A stretch of 64,000 nucleotides of DNA from positions 124,001 through 188,000 of the forward strand of contig CAZELI010000001.1 in assembly GCA_964512985.1 (NCBI GenBank), written 5' to 3'. Below are positions 16,596 through 23,857 of the stretch, piece by piece. Every line of letters begins with the position of its first letter. The stretch's first letter is position 1. This DNA is from CAYPGT01 sp964512985 (GTDB lineage Bacteria; Cyanobacteriota; Vampirovibrionia; LMEP-6097). The notes below the pieces were generated by a model. It saw nothing but the letters and a program-made list of their open reading frames with translations, was not told where the DNA came from and ran no database searches. Position numbers and translations under genes: made by a program.

Positions 16596-16979
16596 ATGAA
16601 GAAAGCAACCGAGAATTGGTTGAAAATAGCCAAATATGATTTAAAAGTTGCTAATGATAACTACAAGCTTGCTAACTTTATAACTGTGGTTGAGAAGTGT
16701 CATTGCTCACTTGAAAAACTTCTTAAAGGGATTATTACTGAGAATAATAAGGAGCCTCAAAAAATTCATGATCTTCTTAGATTAGCTTCAGAAGCTATGA
16801 TTACTGATCTTCAAGAAGAAACTTTAAGAGTAATGCGAGAGCTTGATCAAGCGTTTATGAGTACTAGGTACCCTGATGAATATGAATATCTATATAAAGA
16901 TTTAGATGAACATAAAACAAAGGATATTTTAGATAAATCTAAGGATATATTTAAATGGCTGGAAAAAAAAATAAAATAG
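16596..16979 (+). CDS. HEPN-domain toxin (HEPN/MNT pair)
   Basis: A helical HEPN protein of about 127 residues. I prefer the ATG at 16596, because HEPN proteins usually begin as here with MKKATENWLKIAKYDLKVA; an in-frame TTG at 16554 would add 14 unlikely residues. The family's conserved Glu/Lys helix (CSLEKLLKGII) is present. The C-terminal Arg motif reads TRYPDEY rather than the RxxxxH of RNase-active members. It overlaps the nucleotidyltransferase gene by 25 bases, the standard arrangement in which the MNT enzyme adenylylates and silences the HEPN toxin. Whether this HEPN protein is an active RNase is uncertain. Confidence 0.8.
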   Translation: MKKATENWLKIAKYDLKVANDNYKLANFITVVEKCHCSLEKLLKGIITENNKEPQKIHDLLRLASEAMITDLQEETLRVMRELDQAFMSTRYPDEYEYLYKDLDEHKTKDILDKSKDIFKWLEKKIK

Positions 16980-17350
16980 AATTAAATGATTTCTTAAATA
17001 GAGTAGTTACAAAGATTGTGACTAATTTAGATATTGATGAGATCTTACTTTTTGGTTCATATGCAAAGGGACAAGAAACTGATTGTAGTGATATAGATAT
17101 CGCAGTTATTTCCCCTGAATTTGATTCGGAAAAATCTATGTATGCTAATGCTATGAAAATTTATGCTAAAACAGATCTACTTGAACCATATTTACAGTTG
17201 GTGCCGCTTGCATCTGATCGATATTATAACGAAACTTTTATTGATCCAGGTTTCATAAGATCAATCAAGGAAACAGGAAGAAAAATATATTCAAAAGAGC
17301 AAGGCATAAGCCGACTACTAATTGAAAATGGGGCAGCTGATGGGACTTGA
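16955..17350 (+). CDS. MNT-family minimal nucleotidyltransferase antitoxin
   Basis: This 131-residue protein has the nucleotidyltransferase signature GSYAKGQETDCSDIDIAV (GSx10DxD, residues about 34-50). Minimal nucleotidyltransferases of this kind AMPylate the paired HEPN toxin. The gene overlaps the HEPN gene upstream. Its last codons (NGAADGT and stop) are supplied by a copy of the tRNA-His 3'-end repeat at 17329-17345, so the original C-terminus may have been replaced when DNA inserted there. The catalytic core is far from that end and looks intact. Confidence 0.8.
   Translation: MAGKKNKIELNDFLNRVVTKIVTNLDIDEILLFGSYAKGQETDCSDIDIAVISPEFDSEKSMYANAMKIYAKTDLLEPYLQLVPLASDRYYNETFIDPGFIRSIKETGRKIYSKEQGISRLLIENGAADGT
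17329..17345. repeat. Direct repeat of tRNA-His 3' end (attachment-like site, left)
   Basis: TGGGGCAGCTGATGGGA is identical to the plus-strand reading of the tRNA-His 3' end at 21315-21331. The match continues to TTGAA after one mismatch. It is preceded by AA in all three copies. Such tRNA 3'-end copies mark boundaries of integrated elements. Confidence 0.75.
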
Positions 17351-17370
17351 ATTAAAAAATATGTCGTTAA

Positions 17371-17469
17371 GGCAAAGCTAGTAAGAACTTCGAGGCTGGT
17401 AATATTGATACTTGGATGAAGTCATTGCTTAAAGCAACTAGTGAGTTAATTGAAAATCCGATTCATTAA
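17371..17469 (+). pseudogene. Possible gene remnant just inside the island
   Basis: An open frame without a start codon ends at TAA 17467-17469 and reads about 32 residues, including NIDTWMKSLLKATSELIENP, which looks like a genuine C-terminal helix. It begins soon after the attachment-like repeat, as if the rest of the gene was cut off. The remaining bases to 17599 hold an AT-rich leader for the next gene and an AAGGA ribosome site but nothing else I can identify. Confidence 0.3.
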
Positions 17470-17599
17470 AAGAAACGCTCTTTTCATCTCTTCTATTGTC
17501 TTTAAATCAGCAAGATCTTTAAGTAGTTGAAATCTGAGATAAGTTTAATGGAATTTATTTAAAAATATGCTACGCTTACATATATAAGGATGCTGTTGT

Positions 17600-18472
17600 A
17601 TGAGCATAGTCAAAGAAATTCATATAGATACAGAAGATTATCCAATAGTTGATAGCTCTATTATTGATTTGCTTTCAGATTTAAAATTCAATTATAGCGA
17701 AGATACATACAACCATAAAAAATTAGCAGGGTTTTTGATGGATAAAGATCTGATACTTTTTAATATCATAATTAATAGACTAGATCCTCGCCTATCTAAT
17801 AAAAAAGAGTTTGTTGAAAAACATAGAGAAAAGATTTTCAGCAAGTATAAAGAACTCATTTGGAAAGAGCTAGAGAGAGATTATGGTGGTTATAACCTTC
17901 TTAATGAGACTTATGGACAATGGTTAGATGAATTAAAAACTAACTGGGATAAGAAAAAATATTCAAGTATTGATGATCATATTATGGGTGAAATTATAGA
18001 GCCTAAATATAAACAAAAAATTCTTAGTAGATATAAAAATCATACTAAGCTAATGCAAGAACGATTTGAGACTTCCAGAAAAAGATATTACAAGCTACCA
18101 GAGCCTCTGGACTACATTGATTGGCGAACTGCGTATGACAATTTATTTATTTTTATAGACGGTAATAAAAAGTATGTCGCTAGAGGACTTTCTGGTAATT
18201 CTAGTGCAAGAGAAATCAAATCACGTTTCAGTTATGCTTATGCATTAGTTAATCAAAAACGTCCTATAACCTCATATTTTCTTCTATATAGTTCTAAAAA
18301 TGAATTATTGCATATGGATAAGTTTGAGAATCTATGTATTATTACTAATGATATCGGCTCTAACTATCATGAAACTGTTGATAAAAATATTTTTCAAGGT
18401 AGCATGTCAGCTAATTTTGACTATTCAAATATATTCAGTCCTAAAAAAATATTTATTAATGATGTGTTTTGA
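17600..18472 (+). CDS. Unknown 290-residue protein of the accessory island
   Basis: I do not recognise this soluble protein. Residues 1-125 are helical and charged. A more compact region from about residue 165 includes DYIDWRTAYDNLFIFIDG and KYVARGLSGNSSAREI, followed by a beta strand pattern (SYFLLYSSK, LCIITND). The order is compatible with an alpha/beta nuclease-like fold, but I see no certain catalytic motif. An AAGGA ribosome site precedes the ATG. It lies 24 bases before the DUF1016 gene, so the two are probably co-transcribed and may act together. Its AT-rich codon use is like that of neighbouring island genes. Confidence 0.5.
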   Translation: MSIVKEIHIDTEDYPIVDSSIIDLLSDLKFNYSEDTYNHKKLAGFLMDKDLILFNIIINRLDPRLSNKKEFVEKHREKIFSKYKELIWKELERDYGGYNLLNETYGQWLDELKTNWDKKKYSSIDDHIMGEIIEPKYKQKILSRYKNHTKLMQERFETSRKRYYKLPEPLDYIDWRTAYDNLFIFIDGNKKYVARGLSGNSSAREIKSRFSYAYALVNQKRPITSYFLLYSSKNELLHMDKFENLCIITNDIGSNYHETVDKNIFQGSMSANFDYSNIFSPKKIFINDVF

Positions 18473-18496
18473 TGATTCTAAAGGAAAGATTCTAGA

Positions 18497-19510
18497 ATGG
18501 ATAAACTCAAAATCAAAAAAACTTTATATGACAGAGTTGCCCCTATAATTGAGGGTTCTAGAAATAGAATTCTAGCAACTATTAATCAGGAAATAGTCAA
18601 AGCCTACTGGCAGATTGGCAAAGAGATAGTAGAGGAGGAAATGAATGGTAAGGATCGGGCTGAATATGGTAAGGCTATAGTAAAAACTTTATCAGAACAG
18701 CTTACAGAAACCTTTGGAAAGGGCTTTACTAGACGTAATTTATGGCAAATGAGGAAGTTCTATGAAACGTATCCAATTGTGCACGCACTGCGTGCACAAT
18801 TAAGTTGGACTCATTATAGGCTATTAATAAGTATAGAAGAGCCTACTAAACGGTCATTTTATGAAATAGAGTCTATCAATAATCAATGGTCAACGAGAGA
18901 GCTTGATAGACAAATAAACTCCTTATTATTTGAACGATTAACTTTAAGTAAGGAGAAGTCCGAGGTTTTGGCGATTGCAAGAGAGGGTCAGCAAATATCA
19001 AACCCTAAGGACTTGATTAAAGATCCTTATGTTTTAGAATTTTTAGGATTACCACAAAGTGCTAAATTATTCGAGAAAGATCTGGAGTCAGCTTTAATAG
19101 AACATTTACAACAATTTTTATTGGAGCTTGGTAAAGGCTTTTCTTTCGTAGCAAGACAACAAAGGATTAATATGGATGATGAAAATTTCTACATCGACCT
19201 GGTTTTCTTTAATTATCACATCAGATGTTTTGTTCTTATCGATCTTAAAATCGGGAAACTGACTCATCAAGATTTAGGGCAGATGCAGATGTATGTTAAT
19301 TACTATACTCGTGAGAAAATGAACGAGGGAGATCGTGAACCTATTGGTATAGTCTTATGTGCTGATAAAAGTGATGCTGTTGTAAGGTTCACTCTATCAG
19401 AGGACAATCAACAGATTTTTGCCTCTAGGTATAAGCTATATTTGCCCACAGAAGAAGAGTTAAGAACGGAGCTTATTAAAGAGAAAGAGATTTTGGAAGG
19501 GAATTTATAG
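18497..19510 (+). CDS. DUF1016 (YhcG-type) PD-(D/E)XK nuclease-domain protein
   Basis: The 337-residue protein matches the DUF1016/YhcG family. An N-terminal helical domain (residues about 10-150, with GFTRRNLWQMRKFYETYP) is followed by a PD-(D/E)XK nuclease fold (about 170-320). Nuclease residues are Asp in YIDLVFF (around 230) and the D-x-K pair in VLIDLKIGKL (around 248), then the family helix DLGQMQMYVNYY. Such proteins are frequent in defence and restriction islands, but their targets are not established. The gene sits downstream of an unknown gene in the tRNA-His island. Confidence 0.85.
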   Translation: MDKLKIKKTLYDRVAPIIEGSRNRILATINQEIVKAYWQIGKEIVEEEMNGKDRAEYGKAIVKTLSEQLTETFGKGFTRRNLWQMRKFYETYPIVHALRAQLSWTHYRLLISIEEPTKRSFYEIESINNQWSTRELDRQINSLLFERLTLSKEKSEVLAIAREGQQISNPKDLIKDPYVLEFLGLPQSAKLFEKDLESALIEHLQQFLLELGKGFSFVARQQRINMDDENFYIDLVFFNYHIRCFVLIDLKIGKLTHQDLGQMQMYVNYYTREKMNEGDREPIGIVLCADKSDAVVRFTLSEDNQQIFASRYKLYLPTEEELRTELIKEKEILEGNL

Positions 19511-19605
19511 TAGGGCACGCTTGGTTAATGAAGTTCGCCACTCTGATGTTATAAGCTTGTTGGATTTTAGGTTGCTTAGAGAATGGTTGGCGATGGCTAC
19601 TTAAT

Positions 19606-20261
19606 TTACTTCAATTTTCTCTCAAGTTCTTTCAAAGTCTCTCTATGCTTGTCTTTGGACATTTTTGAAATATTCTGTAGCTTCCATCGAACCGCAGGAA
19701 GTTTATCAATATTTTTAAGCTCAAGTAAGTCCCAGTCTGGCTTAGCTAATTTAAATGAAATCAAGAATTGTCTTTCCTTGTCGCTAAGACTGTTTTGAGT
19801 TAGATCAATAATCTGCTCTCTAGCTTCTTCAAGTTCAGCTAGTGTTATAGGTTGAGTTGTCATGCCTTCAAAGTTATTCTTAAACTGATCAGTGATATCG
19901 ATTCTATGAGGATTAATTAGTTCTGCAATAGGTCGATTATGACTAATAAGGTAAACAATAAAGGTCTTACGCAGTGCTTCTGTAAAGCCCTCGTTCTTCA
20001 ATAGAAGATTTATATCAAATAGATCTCTTGGATGTTGCCTGTCGAGTGCTGCACAAATTTTACCTCCGTATAGATCGTTAAATGAATAGGTTCGGACTTC
20101 AGTAAACTTATCAAACTCTTCTTGAGCTTTCAGGCAGAGTTCTTTCATCGAGCAAGGATAAACGGAGCCTCTAATAATGTCATTGCAAAATCTTCCAATT
20201 CTGTGAGTATCGGCAAGACCGTTAATAATAGGTCTACTTGATCATAGTATTTCCTATTCAT
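19606..20261 (-). pseudogene. Decayed abiEii toxin gene (nucleotidyltransferase core deleted, frameshifted)
   Basis: The remnant begins with the ATG at 20261, overlapping the abiEi stop by eight bases as in intact operons, and encodes MNRKYYDQVDLLLTVLPI, typical of AbiEii N-termini. After about 27 residues it jumps, in another frame, to the family's C-terminal half (IIRGSVYPC, ELCLKAQEEF, FNDLYGGKICAALDRQHPRD), which stays open to 19606. The section of roughly 100 residues with the GSxxxDxD nucleotidyltransferase site is missing. The open frame from 20148 alone would give 180 residues. AbiEii is normally a GTP-binding nucleotidyltransferase toxin of about 290 residues, so this copy should be inactive. 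Confidence 0.75.
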
Positions 20262-20931
20262 TTACTTGAAATCCTTTTGGGTAGGTGATTTGATACTGGG
20301 AGTCAAAGTTACCACCAGGCACAACAACTCTTTTACCTGATCCTAAATTTATCCTATCAAAATCTATTTTTTTTAGACATGGCAATTTAGCTTTATCTGC
20401 CATAAAGAGAAAAAGCCTTTTAACTTTGATAGATTTACATTCTTCTAATAAGCTCTGCAAGACTTTGGGACGCATATCCATAAGCCCTTCCATTAAGTAA
20501 TAGCATTCTTGAAAATCTTGTTGTTTGGGTACTAGGAATAGGGCTTCTAATATTGCTCTTTCTGGACTAGATATCTGTAACTTAAAATTTCCCATGTCTA
20601 ATTCTTTGAGAGCTGTACTTGGATTTAAGAATTGAGTCTTTATTAGAGCAAGATTCGAGTGCCAGTTGTGTGTCTTAAACCACTTAGGTAAATTAGCCTT
20701 AGAAGAAGTGAATAAAAAAGATTGATTGAGATTAAAGTTTACATTGTGAGACTTGCCAAGTAGCTCAAGAGCGGTTCTTCCACCAACATGAATATCTAGT
20801 TTAAGTTGTTTCTGGATTGCATAGAGTGCCCCTTCCCAAGAGATATTGTCGCCATATCTTTTGTAAGCACCAGTGCCTATTGATTCAAGCCAGTTATTAT
20901 TCTCATATTGATAAGCTGATCTTTTATCCAA
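20254..20931 (-). CDS. AbiEi-type antitoxin (type IV toxin-antitoxin)
   Basis: The recognisable product matches AbiEi antitoxins: WLESIGTGAYKRYGD, then HVGGRTALELLG, then SSPERAILEALFLVP. AbiEi represses its own operon and neutralises AbiEii. The longest frame with a standard codon starts at a TTG (20931, 225 residues). However, the family's N-terminal winged-helix sequence continues in frame upstream (ILQKLPHSVVATSDWLNKQG) to about 21024-21027. There the only start candidates are ATT or ATA behind an AGGAG sequence. Either a non-standard start is used or the start has been lost. The paired toxin gene downstream is decayed. Confidence 0.8.
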   Translation of the reverse strand: MDKRSAYQYENNNWLESIGTGAYKRYGDNISWEGALYAIQKQLKLDIHVGGRTALELLGKSHNVNFNLNQSFLFTSSKANLPKWFKTHNWHSNLALIKTQFLNPSTALKELDMGNFKLQISSPERAILEALFLVPKQQDFQECYYLMEGLMDMRPKVLQSLLEECKSIKVKRLFLFMADKAKLPCLKKIDFDRINLGSGKRVVVPGGNFDSQYQITYPKGFQVNE

Positions 20932-21125
20932 TCCTTGCTTATTTAGCCAATCGCTAGTGGCGACTACAGAATGAGGTAATTTCTGTAAAATTTGGTTTAT
21001 TTTAGTTAATTTAGGTCTATGAATTATGGACTCCTATTCATTTTTTTAAACTATTTGGCTATTTATACTATACCACTATAGATATTGAATATGTCAAAAA
21101 AACTAGTCATAGAGCCAGAAAATAA

Positions 21126-21143
21126 TGGGGCAGCTGATGGGAG
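21126..21143. repeat. Direct repeat of tRNA-His 3' end (attachment-like site, internal)
   Basis: TGGGGCAGCTGATGGGAG is identical to 18 bases of the tRNA-His 3' end. An ATG upstream (21091) opens a short frame that runs through it; I regard this as a truncated gene start rather than a gene. The 171 bases from 21144 to 21314 hold a palindromic GCAAATTGC/GCAATTTGC and no gene that I can support. Confidence 0.75.
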
Positions 21144-21314
21144 TCCAGTCTTCGCAAATTGCTATGCAATTTGCTCGCCTACGACGGGTCACGCATTTGC
21201 GCTAAAAATTCAGGTTCTCTCACGACCGTCGTATCCACTCATGCCGTTAGACATGTGGCATACGTAGTTAAATCACATACACTTGTCTATTTCTATATAC
21301 CTACGGTAATTAAA

Positions 21315-21391
21315 TGGGGCAGCTGATGGGAGTTGAACCCACGAATGCCGGTACCACAAACCGGAGCCTTAACCACTTGGCCACAGCTGCC
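21315..21391 (-). tRNA. tRNA-His (GUG anticodon)
   Basis: Read on the minus strand, the sequence folds as a complete cloverleaf of 76 bases plus the G-1 characteristic of tRNA-His. The acceptor stem is GCAGCUG/CAGCUGC with C73 opposite G-1 and an encoded CCA end. The D stem is GCC/GGC, the anticodon stem CCGGU/ACCGG with loop UUGUGGU (anticodon GUG), and the T arm has UUCAACU. Its 3' end is the source of the direct repeats at 17329 and 21126. Confidence 0.95.
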
Positions 21392-21473
21392 ATCGCAAAA
21401 AACATAGTAGCATAATTCGAGATTCAGTGCTGAAGGCTGAATGTTCAATGTTTTTTAAGGTTTGAAGTAGTAG

Positions 21474-22736
21474 CTAGTTGTAATCAAACCTCAATCTACG
21501 AACTTCTTTAAGCAGAGTTTCAATCTCATAAGGTTTAGGAATATAGACATCTGCACCTGAAGCCAGGAAGTTTTGGTAACCAGGGATTTCAGTAGCTACT
21601 AAGATCTTCATGCCTATTTCAGCCTTGTACTTATTAAGATCTTCGCATAAAGGGATGAAGTTTTGATGTCCAATATGACTGGCTTCTAAGATTACTATCC
21701 TGGGTTGGAACTCAGCTACCTCATCAATAAGAGAGTCTAATCCCTGAGATATCATAGCTTCATTACCTTCAAGAGAAAGTGTCTCTTGCATTAACTCTGC
21801 AAAATCCACATCGTCTTCAAGTATCAATACTCGCTTGTTTTTAGAGCCAGGATCTTTTTTATTTTTGATAGCTTGTTCTATGATATCTGTTCCTGAAAGA
21901 AAGTTTCTATCTATTTTAGAGCAGTAGCCAATGTTTAATGCCAGTAAACCCTCTCTGCGTCTGACTTTGTTGGGGGCAGAGGAGATGATGTAACTATTAG
22001 TATAATCTGATTGATTGTATAAGTCGCTAAGTGTTTTTTTAAAATTTACTTGAATGTTGTGAATGATAGTATCTAGAGAATTAGAGTCACTAATGATTAA
22101 GAAGCTATCTCTACCTAGATAGCCAATGAAGTGTTCTGAGCTTGTGATTCCCTTAAGAGTATTCTGCATAACTTTGGCAGCGGTTCTTATTACATCATCA
22201 CCCTTGGAGATGCCATACATAGTGTTGTAACTCTGGAAATGTCTGATATCAACATGCACCACAACCCAATCACTGAGATGCTTACGGCAATGCTCGATAA
22301 CAGTATAGGTTTTATTGATACTGGGAAGATTAGTTAATTGTGATAGTTCTAATACTTTCTTACGTCTTAGGATGGAGAAGAACTTAAGAAATAATTCTTC
22401 TGCACTTAAATCTTTACTTATAACTTCATCTGCACCAAGCTTCAAATATTCAAAAATCTTTTCTTTGTTTTGAGTCTTAGTTATCACTAATTTGAATGGT
22501 TGACATGATCTAGAGCGATATGGCTCATCAGGATTGAAAGCTTCTTCCTCAATTAATAATATCTCTGGTCTAAATCTTCTTATGATTTCTTTGAAACCCG
22601 TAGTCTGAATGGTTTCTGCAAGTTCGATGTTTTCTTCATTGCAGAACTTTCTTAATTCTTCGTTGTAGACAATACTAGGCTCGTTACTCTTGCCTAAGAC
22701 GTGTAGGATATGATCCTTAGGGATTAATCCCACCAT
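21474..22736 (-). CDS. Pseudoreceiver - degenerate GGDEF - pseudoreceiver protein
   Basis: The 420-residue protein has three parts. Residues 1-125 look like a receiver domain without acidic phosphorylation site. Residues 140-280 are a GGDEF-type domain (VVVHVDIRHFQSYN, GKGDD-like SKGDD) whose catalytic motif is GRDSF instead of GGDEF, so diguanylate cyclase activity is doubtful. Residues 300-420 are a C-terminal receiver with an acidic pair in LILEDD and the conserved Lys in PKPYE, but the phospho-accepting Asp is replaced by Glu (VILEAS), a substitution that can mimic phosphorylation. The gene overlaps the histidine kinase gene by 13 bases. It probably works as a protein-interaction output rather than an enzyme. 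Confidence 0.8.
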   Translation of the reverse strand: MVGLIPKDHILHVLGKSNEPSIVYNEELRKFCNEENIELAETIQTTGFKEIIRRFRPEILLIEEEAFNPDEPYRSRSCQPFKLVITKTQNKEKIFEYLKLGADEVISKDLSAEELFLKFFSILRRKKVLELSQLTNLPSINKTYTVIEHCRKHLSDWVVVHVDIRHFQSYNTMYGISKGDDVIRTAAKVMQNTLKGITSSEHFIGYLGRDSFLIISDSNSLDTIIHNIQVNFKKTLSDLYNQSDYTNSYIISSAPNKVRRREGLLALNIGYCSKIDRNFLSGTDIIEQAIKNKKDPGSKNKRVLILEDDVDFAELMQETLSLEGNEAMISQGLDSLIDEVAEFQPRIVILEASHIGHQNFIPLCEDLNKYKAEIGMKILVATEIPGYQNFLASGADVYIPKPYEIETLLKEVRRLRFDYN

Positions 22737-23830
22737 ATTTCACCACCCTTGTGAGCTTCCATTGGCAGATAGACAGAGAAGGTTGTTTTACCCTTAGTGC
22801 TGTTAAGTTTTAATTCTCCACCTTGAATCTTAGTCAGAGAACGGCTTATATATAAGCCAAGTCCTGTACCTTCTGTAACTCTAGTGAGAGGGTTATCAAG
22901 TCTACTGAATTTAGTAAAGATTTTTTGTTGGTTTTCTGGCTCAATCCCAATCCCATAGTCAGTTATATCTATGCGTACCATGTCTTGGTAATTAAGCTTA
23001 TCAACTCTGATATTTATATCTACAACCTTAGATTCGGGTGAATATTTAAAAGCATTGTCAATAAGATTAGTTAGAATCTGCTCTAAACGATCTTTGTCAA
23101 CCCAAACTTCTGGTAAGTCTTTAGGACAATCTATCTTCACTTCATGTGAGAACTTATGCTTAGATCCTACTACTTCTGAAACGTAATCAACGATTGGTAA
23201 TAGTTTAACTGGGTGAATCGTTAACTGTAACTTCTTGCTTTCTAAACGTGATACCGCAAGTAAGTCTTCTACTAGCCTTGATAACCTATCAGCTTGATTC
23301 TGAATAATACGGATATATTTATCGCGTTTCTCTTTGTCTATTTCTTTTTTGCTGCTAAGCAACGTAGAGGCAAAGCCTTTGATACTAGTAATCGGTGTTC
23401 TTAATTCATGCGAAACAGTACTGATAAACTCTGATTGAGCGCGGTCTAAGTTCTTATTATAATTCTCTATAATAAAGAATAATAAATGGCCTTCGAGTTT
23501 TCCTTCGGGACTGACGATTCCAGTCTGACGAACTTGCAGCTTAATTTGTTTGCCATCTTTTGTGAATAAGGATGCTACATGCTCTGTTACTACTGTTGGA
23601 TCTTCTACTAATCTAGTATCTTGTAGTTGATATGCTTCGGCGCTATCTTTGCCAATCATTTCCGCTTCATGCCAACCAGTAGCATCCTGCATTTTATTAC
23701 TGAAGTGAGTAATTTTATTATTGAGGTTACAAGCAATGAAACCATTCATTGTTGCTCTAGCAATGCTATTGATAACCTCTTCGGGATTATTTACTTCTGT
23801 TTCGGAGAATTGATTCATAGTCGTAGTCAC
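22724..23830 (-). CDS. PAS-domain sensor histidine kinase
   Basis: The 368-residue cytoplasmic kinase has a PAS domain (about residues 20-130), a HisKA dimerisation helix with the phospho-accepting His in STVSHELRTP (around 140), and a HATPase domain with N box LIDNAFKYSP, G1 DYGIGIEP and G2 GTGLGLYISRSL. No transmembrane segment is present, so it senses an internal signal through PAS or a partner. The stop lies inside the start of the pseudoreceiver/GGDEF gene. With that partner lacking a normal phospho-Asp, the true phosphate acceptor may be elsewhere in the genome. Confidence 0.92.
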   Translation of the reverse strand: MTTTMNQFSETEVNNPEEVINSIARATMNGFIACNLNNKITHFSNKMQDATGWHEAEMIGKDSAEAYQLQDTRLVEDPTVVTEHVASLFTKDGKQIKLQVRQTGIVSPEGKLEGHLLFFIIENYNKNLDRAQSEFISTVSHELRTPITSIKGFASTLLSSKKEIDKEKRDKYIRIIQNQADRLSRLVEDLLAVSRLESKKLQLTIHPVKLLPIVDYVSEVVGSKHKFSHEVKIDCPKDLPEVWVDKDRLEQILTNLIDNAFKYSPESKVVDINIRVDKLNYQDMVRIDITDYGIGIEPENQQKIFTKFSRLDNPLTRVTEGTGLGLYISRSLTKIQGGELKLNSTKGKTTFSVYLPMEAHKGGEIWWD

Positions 23831-23857
23831 AATGCGAGTATTATAGCGTATCGAGTA

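Larger units (their letters stand above)
17329..21332. mobile_element. Putative integrated island at tRNA-His, tandem attachment-like repeats
   Basis: The intact tRNA-His gene (minus strand) ends at 21315. Copies of its last 17-18 bases recur at 21126-21143 and 17329-17345, always in the same orientation. This divides the region into a 3.8-kb segment and a 0.17-kb segment. The larger one carries an unknown gene, a DUF1016 nuclease-like gene and a decayed AbiE toxin-antitoxin pair. No integrase or transposase is present between the repeats, so the element is either a remnant or mobilised in trans. The only recombinase-like gene nearby (13709-14533) lacks catalytic residues. Confidence 0.6.

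Noticed and set aside
21085..21267. A 60-residue open frame running through the internal attachment-like repeat
   Set aside because: Only the first dozen codons look coding; the rest is the tRNA 3'-end copy and non-coding palindromic sequence. It is more likely a truncated gene start.
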